64,000 nt of DNA, from positions 1 to 64,000 of the forward strand of contig NZ_BBCE01000011.1 of assembly GCF_001311885.1 (NCBI RefSeq), given 5' to 3'. The first letter of the stretch is position 1; each line of letters opens with the position of its first letter. The DNA is from Syntrophomonas palmitatica JCM 14374. Lineage in GTDB: Bacteria; Bacillota; Syntrophomonadia; Syntrophomonadales; Syntrophomonadaceae. A program made the translations under genes and the position numbers. The notes beneath the pieces were generated by a model that made no database searches, had not been told where the DNA came from, and saw only the letters and a list, made by a program, of their open reading frames with translations. This document shows positions 29,392 through 39,137 of the stretch, one piece after another.

Positions 29392-29571
29392 TCAGACCTC
29401 ATACACTGTTAAGGTCATTTCCTTCTTTTCTTTATCTTGTTTTAGTCCAAACATAATATTCTTGTCCTTTAAGGTCTTGTTGAGAAAATCAACCACTTGC
29501 ACAAGTTCCCAATTAGCAGGAAAAGTTCTGGCTGCGATTAATTCCAGCTTACCTTTGTCCTCCAAGAACAT
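29392..29571 (-). CDS. DUF4264 family small protein (YpmA-like)
   Basis: 59 residues. KLELIAARTFPANWELVQVV followed by FLNKTLKDKNIMFGLKQDKE matches my memory of the YpmA-type DUF4264 family (single small domain, unknown function). Start ATG 29571 directly after AAAGGGGAG, or TTG 29565 at better spacing. It ends 14 bases before the lepB start, so it leads the lepB-surE run. Confidence 0.7.
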   Translation of the reverse strand: MFLEDKGKLELIAARTFPANWELVQVVDFLNKTLKDKNIMFGLKQDKEKKEMTLTVYEV

Positions 29572-29623
29572 CTCCCCTTTCCCTGTATTATTGTAATTTA
29601 ACCCCTATTGCTTAACAAGCTGG

Positions 29624-30175
29624 CTATACCGCTCGGACTTTACAGCGTGCATCGTTTATCTGTTCTAATTCCCTGATATAACGCAGCATAATATTTTCAG
29701 CCAGCGAACTGATATCTTGAATGCCAAGTTCAGTTAAGCCGCTGGTATCTACAGGGGTTCCGGCACTTTCAATATTCAGTCCCACATGAATTAAGGTCGA
29801 TACAGTGGTAGCCGTGGCGATAGAAACAGATAGTTTATTTTTATGAATATAGATATTATCCCCTCTGCGGGTGGCAGGTACAGAATGCTGTAAAAGCTCT
29901 TCTAAAATACACACCATAAATAAACGCTGGCGATAGATACCCAGGTCGAGATCGTTACAAAAATGTTCAATAATAAAATTAAGCATCAGCGGCGAATAGA
30001 TATAACTGTTTTCCTTCACTTCACTAATATCAATCATTTTGTCTCGCGGCACATTAACTTCGCCTTTAAAGGCGACCACCGCATCGCCCAGGATGCCAAA
30101 ACGGCTGTAAATCCAATGTGCTCTCAATTCTTCACCGGTATAGTTAATTCTTTCATCAACATATAAAGTTTTCAT
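29624..30175 (-). CDS. DUF366 family protein
   Basis: 183 residues, soluble. The start TLYVDERINYTGEELRAHWI and the GDAVVAFKGEVNV and RQRLFMVCILEEL segments are DUF366 signatures; no function is established for the family. It is the first gene of this minus-strand run, separated from DUF4264 by about 50 bases. Confidence 0.75.
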   Translation of the reverse strand: MKTLYVDERINYTGEELRAHWIYSRFGILGDAVVAFKGEVNVPRDKMIDISEVKENSYIYSPLMLNFIIEHFCNDLDLGIYRQRLFMVCILEELLQHSVPATRRGDNIYIHKNKLSVSIATATTVSTLIHVGLNIESAGTPVDTSGLTELGIQDISSLAENIMLRYIRELEQINDARCKVRAV

Positions 30176-30328
30176 AAATCAGCTTCCCTCGCTTTCATTA
30201 GCAAAATATTTCAAGTTTGGTTTACATGTAGTATACTTAATGAGACCATACATTATAGATTTTACCATCAAATCATGTATTAAAAAATGCAGATGTAATT
30301 TAATTGTATATTCCCATTTTATTTCTCA

Positions 30329-30417
30329 TGCAATAATGCAAATCTGAGTCCCTGTCCATATAATTACCGCTCCCTGCAAGGTTTTGCACTAATGCAAAAC
30401 TGCAATGCAATAATGCA
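30329..30417 (+). promoter_or_regulatory. Three dyad sites, candidate enhancer for a sigma-54 activator
   Basis: TGCAATAATGCA (30329-30340), TGCACTAATGCA (30385-30396; extended perfect dyad TTTTGCA/TGCAAAA) and TGCAATAATGCA (30406-30417), each followed by A. They lie about 155-240 bases upstream of the -12 element, the usual place for enhancer sites of sigma-54 activators. Confidence 0.65.
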
Positions 30418-30570
30418 ACATTATTTCCCACCTTAATACAAAATACCCGCCCGCCACAAATTATAATTTCCCCGATTAAAAAATCCAAACTTGCCAGAAC
30501 TGCCTCTGCCGCTATTTTTGAAATTAATTTACCATGGATAAACGGCATGCCTGTCTATAATTACAAAGTA

Positions 30571-30586
30571 TGGCATGCTTTTTGCA
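30571..30586 (+). promoter_or_regulatory. Sigma-54 (-24/-12) promoter
   Basis: TGGCAT-GCTTT-TTGCA: the GG at 30572-30573 and the GC at 30584-30585 are exactly spaced and match the TGGCAC-N5-TTGCA consensus at all but one position. The CoA-transferase gene follows about 190 bases on. Confidence 0.85.
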
Positions 30587-30773
30587 TTTAAAATGGCTAG
30601 ATACACAAAAAGCAAAACCATTATTGGGGAGGTGAATCAGAAGTTGAACTGATGTAAGGCTGATTGTTAAGTTGTTTTTCAATCATATTTATCAAGGTGC
30701 CTGGCCCAGTTTAAAATCTGAATTCACTCAGCTTATTAACCTGTTAAAAATAATAATTTTGGGGGGCGAATTT

Positions 30774-32141
30774 ATGGCAGTTATTTTATCTCAAAACCTA
30801 TTATTGGACCAGTACAGAGAAAAACTGGTCAGCGCTGATGAAGCAGTAAAAATAGTTAAATCAGGCGATTGGGTGCATTACGGCGAATTTGCTATGCAGG
30901 CTAAAGATCTTGATGCCGCACTGGCCCGCCGGGTTAACGAACTCGAAGACGTCAAGATTCGTTGTGTTACCGTAACCTTTATGCCTGAAGTGGTTAAAGT
31001 TGACCCTGAACGCAAGCATTTTCGTTTCCATGACTGGCATTTTTCTCCGGTTTCCCGGATGCTGCAAGGGCAAAACCTTTGCAATTACATTCCCCTGACC
31101 TATCACGAAGGGCGCAAATTAATCGAAGATTATACTCCTATTGATGTTGCTTTCATATGTGTGGCGCCTATGGACGCTAACGGATACTTTAATATCGGCA
31201 CTTCAAACTCTGTTACATCTTATATAGCAGATAAAGCCAAAAAGCTAGTCGTAGAAGTCAACACTTCAGTTCCCGTATGTCTGGGCGGAAACGGAGAAAG
31301 TATTCATATTTCACAGGTTGATTATATTGTTGAAAGCCAGACTAATCCCAAACTCTTTAGCACGAACCCTCCTCCGGCCACAGAAATAGACGTTAAAATA
31401 GCCGAAATTGTTATGAGCCTTATGGAAGATGGCAGCTGTCTGCAGCTTGGTATCGGAGCTATGCCTAATGTAGTGGGCGGATTAATAGCTAAATCCGATT
31501 TAAAAGATATTGGTGTACACACAGAAATGCTGGTTGATTCATATGTGGATATGTATGAATCGGGACGCATTACCGGCAGATTGAAAAACATCGATAAAGG
31601 GAAAATGGTATACACCTTCGCAATGGGATCACAGAAGCTATATGATTTTATGGATAATAATCCTGTTTGCGCCAGTTATCCCGTTAGTTACACTAACGAT
31701 CCCTTTATAATCGCGCAAAACGATAAAGTATTCGCCGTCAACAACGCTCTGGAAGTTGACCTGTACAGCCAGGTGGCTTCCGAAGCTTCAGGCTCTAAAC
31801 AAATATCAGGTACCGGCGGACAGTTGGACTTCATTTACGCTTCGTTCCGTTCCAAAGGCGGCAAAGGACTTATATGTTTAAGTTCTACCGCAAAAATGAA
31901 AGACGGCACAGTAAAATCCAGAATCGTTCCAACCTTAAGCCCTGGTACCATAGTCACCGTTCCCCGCTCCATCAATTTCTATGTAGTGACTGAATATGGC
32001 TACGCTATAATGAAGGCCAAAACCACCTGGCAGCGGGCTGAAGAACTGGTCAATATAGCTCATCCGGACTTCAGGGACGAACTCATTAAGGAAGCTGAAA
32101 AGAACAAGATCTGGGTTCGTTCGAACAAACTTGAATGTTGA
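30774..32141 (+). CDS. Acetyl/butyryl-CoA:acetate-type CoA-transferase
   Basis: 455 residues from the ATG at 30774 (GGGGGG upstream). Member of the acetyl-CoA hydrolase/transferase family (Cat1, 4-hydroxybutyrate CoA-transferase, But). It moves CoA between short-chain acids. GNGESIHISQVDYIVES, QLGIGAMPNVV, HTEML, the SEASGSKQISGTGGQLDFI region (catalytic Glu then the glycine loop) and VTEYGYA are visible. With hbd and sigma-54 control, a butyrate or crotonate activation role is likely. The exact acid cannot be read from sequence. Confidence 0.88.
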   Translation: MAVILSQNLLLDQYREKLVSADEAVKIVKSGDWVHYGEFAMQAKDLDAALARRVNELEDVKIRCVTVTFMPEVVKVDPERKHFRFHDWHFSPVSRMLQGQNLCNYIPLTYHEGRKLIEDYTPIDVAFICVAPMDANGYFNIGTSNSVTSYIADKAKKLVVEVNTSVPVCLGGNGESIHISQVDYIVESQTNPKLFSTNPPPATEIDVKIAEIVMSLMEDGSCLQLGIGAMPNVVGGLIAKSDLKDIGVHTEMLVDSYVDMYESGRITGRLKNIDKGKMVYTFAMGSQKLYDFMDNNPVCASYPVSYTNDPFIIAQNDKVFAVNNALEVDLYSQVASEASGSKQISGTGGQLDFIYASFRSKGGKGLICLSSTAKMKDGTVKSRIVPTLSPGTIVTVPRSINFYVVTEYGYAIMKAKTTWQRAEELVNIAHPDFRDELIKEAEKNKIWVRSNKLEC

Positions 32142-32179
32142 GATTCCCCCAAAATTTATAACGTTCTTCTTTTCTACCC

Positions 32180-32211
32180 GCAGGCGGCCATCTGGGCTCC
32201 TGCCTTTTTTT
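32180..32211 (+). terminator. Terminator after the CoA-transferase
   Basis: GCAGG/CCTGC stem (32180-32203) with inner GCC/GGC pairs, then CTTTTTTTATTTT. It overlaps the end of the convergent activator gene. Confidence 0.75.
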
Positions 32212-34306
32212 ATTTTGTATACTTTACCTGGTATTTGTTAGCCTTGCGCGATATGGTGGAGGCATCAACCTCTAAAAGCTGCGCAGCCCGATTGCAAGAA
32301 CTGGTGACAGCGAAGGTTTTCTCCAGCAATTGTTTTTCCAAGCTCTCCACCGCCTTTTTTAATGGCACAATAGAATTGACACTTACCGGCTGGTTATTAT
32401 CCCGCTTAATAGATTCGTTGCCGGTAAGGATATAGCCTGGCAGGTGTGATTGATCTATAACTTCCGTACTTGTGGTTACCACCAGTCTTTCGATCAGGTT
32501 CTCCAATTGTCTTATATTACCCGGCCAGTTGTAGAGCATCAGCATTTCTATAGCTTCAGGGCTGATAACTTTTTTCATATTGTAGCGTTCATTGTACCGG
32601 CCCAGGAAATGTTTTATAAGCGGCGGAATATCTTCCCTCCTGTCTCGAAGCGGAGGTACATATATTGGAACTACATTTAAACGGTAAAATAAATCTTCGC
32701 GAAATTCGCCTCTGGAAACCATTTCTTCCAGTTCCTTATTGGTTATAGCGATAATGCGCACATCAATTTTTATAGGTTTGGTTCCACCAACCCTCAGAAT
32801 TTCTCTTTGCTGCAAAGCTCGCAGCAATTTAACCTGCAGGTGCAAAGGAATATCTCCAATTTCATCAAGAAGTAATGTGCCTCCATGAGCTAATTCAAAA
32901 AGGCCAGGCTTGCCTTCCTTTTTAGCCCCGGTAAATGCACCCGGGTCATAACCGAACAACTCTGATTCCAGAAGGTTGTCAGGGATAGCCGCACAATTAA
33001 GTTTTACAAAAGGCCCTTCGCGTCGGCTGCTGTTGCGTTGTATAAGTTCACCGATTATTTCTTTGCCCACCCCGGATTCACCTGAGATCAAAACGGTTGA
33101 ATCCACTTCAGCCACTTTGAGCGCCTGGTACACTATGTGTTCCATTTCCTTGTTCTTATAAATCAGATCTCCGGAAAGACGGGCCTTCAGGGTATTCATC
33201 TGGAATTCGAAATGATCTTTTAATCCTTCTAATTGTTCAACTCTTTGTTTCAGCATATTTAATTCGCTGATATCACGCACACTGGTGACAATTCTAAAAA
33301 TGTTGCCCTGTTGATCGAAAACCGGCGTAGCGCTCACCAGAAGGGTTGTACCGGTAACGGTTGTTAATGTAGTGGTTACAGGGGCCTTTTGTTCGAGAAC
33401 CAGCAGAGAAGCTGACCGGGATAAAATACCTTCTTCAACCAGTTCATTCATGGATTTATTCAGGAGTTCTTCCTCCCCTAACCCGGTCATGCGTTTAATG
33501 GCTTTATTAATCCGCAAGGTTATGCCCTTGCCGTCGGTAATATATAAACCATCGAATGAAGAATCTATAATAGCATTCATCTCATTATTAAGGTTTTTAA
33601 CATATTCAAGTTCCTGGGTAACACTTTCCAATTCGGATACATCATACAGTACAGCTACGGCGCCGGTGATTTCGCCATTTTTAATGATAGGCGCGCGGTT
33701 AGTGATAAAGGAATTCTTCCCTATGCGTATTCGTTTGCCGAATTCACATTTACCGCTCTCTACAATGTCATATAAATGGCTTTCAGGAATAATATCGTTT
33801 ATAAATGTACCCAGCACATCTGATGAATGCAGGCCGGTGTACCTTTCGGCGGACTGGTTCCACATGCGGATAATGCCGTCACGATCTATTGAAACAATGG
33901 GATTATAAGCGGAATTAATGAGGGTTTCAAGTTGACCTGACATGTCATCAATGATTTCATTTAAGGCTACCATTATGTCTGATTTAGTTATAATGCCAAC
34001 CAGTTCGCCATTGTCCACCACCGGGTAGCGTCCGGTATACATTATATCAACATCGGTAATCTGTTCATCAGGGTTTAGAGTTTTAACTTCCGGGCTCATA
34101 AAAAACCGTATGGGTTTATTCATGTCGGTGCCATTGCTTATAGCGCGAATCAGATGGGTTTTTGTAAGGAGGCCTATGATCTTCCCTTTGTCTATTACCG
34201 GAGCTCCATCGATTCTTTTCTGCAGAAACAAATCGGCAGTCTGTTTTAGAGTGTCATCGGGATGCAGGTGAATAATATTGGTGCTCATAAAGTTTTTTAT
34301 TTTCAA
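32210..34306 (-). CDS. Sigma-54-dependent activator with CBS pair, two PAS domains and TyrR-like HTH
   Basis: 698 residues from the TTG at 34306 (GAGGGGG, 8-base spacing). Order: CBS pair (1-118; FMSTNIIHLHPDDTL, then FFMSPEVKTL), PAS (about 125-235), PAS (about 245-350), coiled linker, AAA+ domain with GESGVGKE, GAFTGA and LLDEIGD, and a TyrR-like C-terminal HTH (CNRAAQLLEVDASTISRKA). It faces the CoA-transferase gene, which has a sigma-54 promoter, so it is the natural regulator. The PAS domains may sense a small acid or acyl-CoA, and the CBS pair an adenylate; both are inference. Confidence 0.93.
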   Translation of the reverse strand: MKIKNFMSTNIIHLHPDDTLKQTADLFLQKRIDGAPVIDKGKIIGLLTKTHLIRAISNGTDMNKPIRFFMSPEVKTLNPDEQITDVDIMYTGRYPVVDNGELVGIITKSDIMVALNEIIDDMSGQLETLINSAYNPIVSIDRDGIIRMWNQSAERYTGLHSSDVLGTFINDIIPESHLYDIVESGKCEFGKRIRIGKNSFITNRAPIIKNGEITGAVAVLYDVSELESVTQELEYVKNLNNEMNAIIDSSFDGLYITDGKGITLRINKAIKRMTGLGEEELLNKSMNELVEEGILSRSASLLVLEQKAPVTTTLTTVTGTTLLVSATPVFDQQGNIFRIVTSVRDISELNMLKQRVEQLEGLKDHFEFQMNTLKARLSGDLIYKNKEMEHIVYQALKVAEVDSTVLISGESGVGKEIIGELIQRNSSRREGPFVKLNCAAIPDNLLESELFGYDPGAFTGAKKEGKPGLFELAHGGTLLLDEIGDIPLHLQVKLLRALQQREILRVGGTKPIKIDVRIIAITNKELEEMVSRGEFREDLFYRLNVVPIYVPPLRDRREDIPPLIKHFLGRYNERYNMKKVISPEAIEMLMLYNWPGNIRQLENLIERLVVTTSTEVIDQSHLPGYILTGNESIKRDNNQPVSVNSIVPLKKAVESLEKQLLEKTFAVTSSCNRAAQLLEVDASTISRKANKYQVKYTK

Positions 34307-34451
34307 ATCATTTTCCCCCTCATGACTGTCTTGAATACCGTTGGGTTGACAGCAACAGACAGACTTCTCTCTATAACTTTAAATAATATTGAAAAGCAAC
34401 ATTTATAAGCCGATTTATTTTGTTGTTTTACTCCTTTCTTCTTTTGTAACC

Positions 34452-34465
34452 GTGACTAATGTCAC
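34452..34465. promoter_or_regulatory. CRP/FNR-family-like dyad
   Basis: GTGACTAATGTCAC, a perfect 5-bp dyad that reads GTGA-N6-TCAC as in CRP-family operators. It lies between divergent genes: the activator (start 34306) and the DUF2225 gene (start 34548). Confidence 0.45.
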
Positions 34466-34547
34466 CGATAGATTAGCAATTGATAATTGGTTATAATTAA
34501 TTATAAACCGAAAATTCTAAAGAATATATATTTTTGAGGTGATACAT

Positions 34548-35564
34548 ATGTTAGATGATGGAGTTTTTTACGAGCGCAGTTATAATTGTCCGGTCTGTTC
34601 CAAAATATTTAAATCATGGGCTATCCGTAGTTCAAAGGTTAATGTAGAAAGAAGAGAGCCGGATTTTCACACGATATATAAAGGGGTTAGTCCTCTTCAC
34701 TACACCATCGTAGTATGTCCCTCGTGTTATTATGCCGCATCCAATAACCTGTTCGGCCAGGAAATACCTGACAGAATTGTCCAGCAGCTCGCTCAGGCTC
34801 TCCCCAAAATCATCCCTGCCGATAACCCTGATTTTTGCCATGAAAGAGACCTTACTCTGGCCCTGCGGTCATATCAACTCGGCATCCGCTCCGCCCAGCT
34901 GCGCAAAGCCCGTCCTGGCGAATTGGCCGGTTTGCTGCTTGGGGCTGCCTGGATGGCCAGAGAAAAAGGTGACGTGGAATTACAGAAGGAATATGTAACG
35001 CAGGCCCTACAGTCATATCTCGAAGCCTTTAACCGTGATTTCAGATCTATCGGTAATATGAGCGATGTTCAAGCCACATACTTAATTGGGGAATTGTACA
35101 GGCAGACCGGGAACGCCAGTGAAGCGATAACCTGGTTTAATAAAACCATTTTCAATAAAAATATTAAGCAATATCCGCAAATTGAAAAAATTGCCCGTGA
35201 ACAATGGGCGCTGGCTCGGGAAATGGCTGGAGAACAAGTCCCTGTTCAGGAAAAGTCTTCTTCTTGTGAAATACCAGCTGATGAAAATACCTCTTCACCA
35301 CCTAAGCAAGAAGAACAGACAACCGCGGCCAGGGTGCGCAAACGCAGCAGTATGCAATTAAATGCCAGTCTTTATACTGAACAGATTGAATGGCTGAATC
35401 GCATTGTCAACAAGGGTTATGATTATTCAAAATCCTTGACCAGCCGAGAACAAGTCTTAAGGGCATTGCTCGATGCGGTTATGGAAAAATGGGGAGATGA
35501 TGTTCCTTATGCCTTTAAAAATGAAGAAGAACTACAAAAGGAATTTGTGAAAAAGCTGGAATAA
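34548..35564 (+). CDS. DUF2225 family protein
   Basis: 338 residues from the ATG at 34548 (GAGGTG upstream). The N-terminus has two Cys pairs, NCPVCSK and VCPSCYYAA, that could bind zinc. A TPR-like helical middle (about 100-220) and a low-complexity linker (SSPPKQEEQTT) lead to a basic C-terminal segment (RVRKRSSMQLNASLYTEQ) that may fold as a small helical domain. Function unknown. Confidence 0.75.
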   Translation: MLDDGVFYERSYNCPVCSKIFKSWAIRSSKVNVERREPDFHTIYKGVSPLHYTIVVCPSCYYAASNNLFGQEIPDRIVQQLAQALPKIIPADNPDFCHERDLTLALRSYQLGIRSAQLRKARPGELAGLLLGAAWMAREKGDVELQKEYVTQALQSYLEAFNRDFRSIGNMSDVQATYLIGELYRQTGNASEAITWFNKTIFNKNIKQYPQIEKIAREQWALAREMAGEQVPVQEKSSSCEIPADENTSSPPKQEEQTTAARVRKRSSMQLNASLYTEQIEWLNRIVNKGYDYSKSLTSREQVLRALLDAVMEKWGDDVPYAFKNEEELQKEFVKKLE

Positions 35565-35576
35565 CATAATTCGCAA

Positions 35577-38500
35577 TCATTCAACCAATACAATGTCTCC
35601 CTTATCAAGCATATAGAGGTATGATTCTTTTACCTTCATTTTAAGTATGCTCTCCAGGGCCTGACGATATATGGCTATTTGGGCACGATAACTCTGCATA
35701 ATGCTTGCTTTTTCTCCCAGGCCGGTCTTATAATCTACCAGGACTAATTCATTGCCTTCACGGAAATACAGGTCAATAACCCCTTGCAGCAGGAGTTTAT
35801 CATTGCAATCTTGCGCTTCCTCGTTTTGCAGGAATTGATCAGCGCTAATTACCAGATTGAACGGCTTCTCTCTCCAAACCTCATCAGCCCGCATCACCCT
35901 TTGTCCCAAATCTGACCTGAAAAATTGCAGCAGATTATGAATATTTACAATATCAGCTTCTTCAGGGCGAAGGATTTCTCGTTCAACCATTTTATCCAGC
36001 TGATATTTTATATCCTCTTCACAATCTAGCTGTTTAAAATGCAAATGCTGCAGAACCAGATGATTTATACTTCCTCGTTGGGATGCCGATATAATCGGCA
36101 ATGAGATATTCGTTTTTATTGGTTTTTAAACTAATAAAACGAATTTCCTCCTGTTTGCCCTGTTGGCTTAATTGGGTAGCTGATATTTTGGAAGGCAAAT
36201 TTACAGCCAGTCTATGGGGATAGGTCCATTCCAGACGACGGAACGCTTCTGCGGCTTCTCCCGCCATTTTCGCCTGGTCATCCATTACAACAGCCGCAAC
36301 TTCCTGAATAATTTCTTCAATAGCCGTTTTTTCTTTGTCTGCATCCATATTCTCGTATATTTTAATTATCCAGCTTGAGCCGTCTGCCCACAGTGAGTCA
36401 TATGCTGATTCCAATCCTGCCATTTCCCTCAGCCGGGAACCATCAGCATGTTTCATCAATACTGGACCTATCCAATCCATGAAGCTCACAGCCCGGGCGA
36501 GACTGTTTACAGATGGTTCACGGCTCCATTTCGCACATTTGTTAGGCAAATCGGAAACTGATGCAAATAAAATCAACTTGCTTTCTGCTCTGGTCATGGC
36601 CACATACAAAACCCTCATCTCTTCAGAAAGGCTTTCCAGGGCAATCTTCTTGCTGATTATCATCCGCGGCAGGGTATCCGTGTAGGTTCTGAGATCTGGT
36701 TTCACCAGCCTTGGCCCCAGACCGAGTTCACGATGTAACAGCACAACCGAACGGCTGTCGCTCATATTGAACTGTTGTCCTAACCCCGCAACTATTACCA
36801 CCGGAAATTCCAGGCCTTTACTCTTGTGAATACTCATTATGCGAACCACGTTATCATTTTCGCCCAGAACGCGGGCCATTCCCATGTCACCGCTGCTGCT
36901 CTGCAGTTTATCTACATATTTCAAAAAATTATATAGTCCCCGCATAGAACTTTCCTGGAACTGTCTGGCCCGATCAAGCAGAATACGCAGATTCGCCTGG
37001 CGCTGTACTCCCCCCGGCATTGCTCCGCAGTAATTAAAGTAGGCGGTTTCACTTAATAGTTTCCATATAAATTCGTCCACTGGCATCCAGCGAGATTCCT
37101 TTTTCCATTCAGCTAATTTATTCCAAAATGCAGCCAATTTTTGACTCAGCGTATCGTCATTCTGCACCAGATATTCTTCAAGGGCCTGGTAAAAGAAACC
37201 CTCTCTACAGCACATCCTGATCTGTATCATTTCATCCAGAGTAAACTCAGCCAGAGGAGAACGCATCACACTAAGAAGCGCTATGTCCTGATAACGGTTG
37301 TCAATTAACCGCAGCAGATTCATGATAATACTTATTTCAACTGATGCAAAATAGCCGCTGCCGACATCGGCATAAACAGGTATGCCCTCGGCCAGAAGCA
37401 CTTCCGTGAAAACCGGCGCCCATCTTCCCGTAGCTCGCAGGAGAATAACCATATCCTTATATTCTAGGAGACGGTATTTTTGCTGGCGCACATCCCAAAG
37501 GGGTTCTTGCAGAAGTTTTTTAATTCTCTGGGCCACAGCTGCAGCTTCTCTTTGCATATGGTCAAGCGGGAGTTCCTCACTCTCGTCAAGTTCCTGCTTT
37601 TTCTCCAGCAGGTGGACTTCTACTGCTTCGCCCTGTTCTCCTCCTTCAATCCCCCGGTATAACCTGGCTCGTTCATCATAGCTTACTTCACCCAGGTTTT
37701 CAGACATAATAGCCCCGAAGAGATAATTTACCGCATCAATTACAGGCTGGGCACTGCGAAAATTAGTCTTAAGATCTATGCGCCGGTCTCTTTCGCCCGG
37801 CTTAGGGCTGTAGGCCGCCATCTTGGCTAAAAACAAAGTAGGGTCAGCCAGCCTGAAGCGATAGATACTCTGTTTTACATCTCCAACCAGGAACAGGTTA
37901 TCTTCGCGTTTTATATAATTAATAATGGTTTCCTGCACCAAATTACTGTCCTGATATTCATCAACGAATATATAGCTGAACCGTTCCCGATATTCCCGCT
38001 GTACTTCGGGATTTGCCAAAATCCGCAGGGCATAATGTTCCAAATCATTAAAATCTATCAGGTCTTTTTCTGCTTTTTTATCCTCGTATAACCCGGTAAA
38101 TTCCTCAAGCACCGACAGAAGGTACTGCAGACAAGGATAAATCTCCCGCATATCGTTCAGCAATGCACTAGGGGATTTGGAAAATATTTTACCCCCTATC
38201 TCATTTATCAGGTCTTTACCCTCTTGTCGATATTGCTTGGTTAGTGCGGTCAAATCAGGATCGGCATCCTTATTTACTTTTTTTAATCTCATTGTCTCCG
38301 CCTGGTTGATAAAATTATAGAAACCATCCAGGTCAGAATGCTTAAGCAAATGGAGCATATGTTGCGCATTTTGCAGGTCACAAACCAATGCTTCCATATA
38401 TGGATACGGGCCAGACGGCATCTGGCTTAGGGTAATGGCTTCTTGAAATCTTTCACAAGCTTCCTCTAACATAGATATCAGCTGGGGTTTTAATACCATC

Positions 38501-39137
38501 ATCCAACGACTTCTCATAAAATTATCTCTATCCAGGTTATATTCTTCCACCTTCTGGCTGAGCCACTCCAGAGGCGCCGGCTGGCTCTGAATAAAATTAT
38601 ATAATCGTAAGATCAGATCCTGCAGGCCCTGGTCGCTGCGACTGGTGCTGAACCTTTCGACCAGTTCCAGAAACAAAGGATCATTCTTTTCATATTCCAT
38701 CTCCATTAAGACTTCTGCGACTTCCAGTTTCAATAACTCACTTTCGGCGCATCGGCGATGCGAAACTGCGGATCGAGATTGACCAGATAGAAATAGGTTC
38801 TTAACACTTCCGTGCAAAATGCGTGTATGGTGCTGATAGAAGCCCGACCCAGCAGCATAAGCTGGCGGCGCAGGTGTTGCTCGTCTGAATTCCCCTTCGC
38901 AAGTTCGGCTATGATGGCCGCACTTATTCTCTCACGCATCTCACCGGCTGCGGCCTGCGTAAAGGTAACCACCAGCATGCGGTCGATATCAAGCTTATCC
39001 TCATTTTTATCTTCCACCAGCAAGTTAATTATACGCTCGACCAGAACAGCGGTTTTCCCTGATCCGGCCGCGGCTGATACCAGCAGGTTGCAGCTGCGGT
39101 TTTGTATGGCTTCTCTCTGTTCGTCAGTCCATCCCAT
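35577..39137 (-). CDS. addA: ATP-dependent helicase/nuclease subunit A (frameshifted)
   Basis: About 1,186 residues. With AddB it processes double-strand breaks for recombination. UvrD-type helicase: Walker [26 protein letters not shown] (motif II), [25 protein letters not shown] and [12 protein letters not shown]; the C-terminal RecB-type nuclease shows [12 protein letters not shown]. The frame breaks near 38750 (one base missing: FRIADA then ESELLKLEV) and near 36090 (net minus one: one extra or two missing bases; IADYI then [13 protein letters not shown]). The ATG overlaps the addB stop (TAATG). Confidence 0.9.

Larger units (their letters stand above)
30176..30773. other. 598-base regulatory region upstream of the CoA-transferase
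   Basis: No protein gene supported. It holds three TGCA-N4-TGCA dyads (30329-30417), a sigma-54 promoter (30571-30586), and a leader of about 180 bases. GGGGAGGTG near 30626-30634, an unused strong ribosome site, is followed by a six-codon frame (GTG...TGA). Confidence 0.7.

Noticed and set aside
30300-30548. 82-residue minus-strand frame upstream of the CoA-transferase
   Set aside because: It covers the enhancer dyads and lacks a ribosome site; the region is better explained as regulatory.
34452-34465. FNR box
   Set aside because: The half-sites are GTGA/TCAC, not TTGAT/ATCAA; only the wider CRP-family likeness holds.
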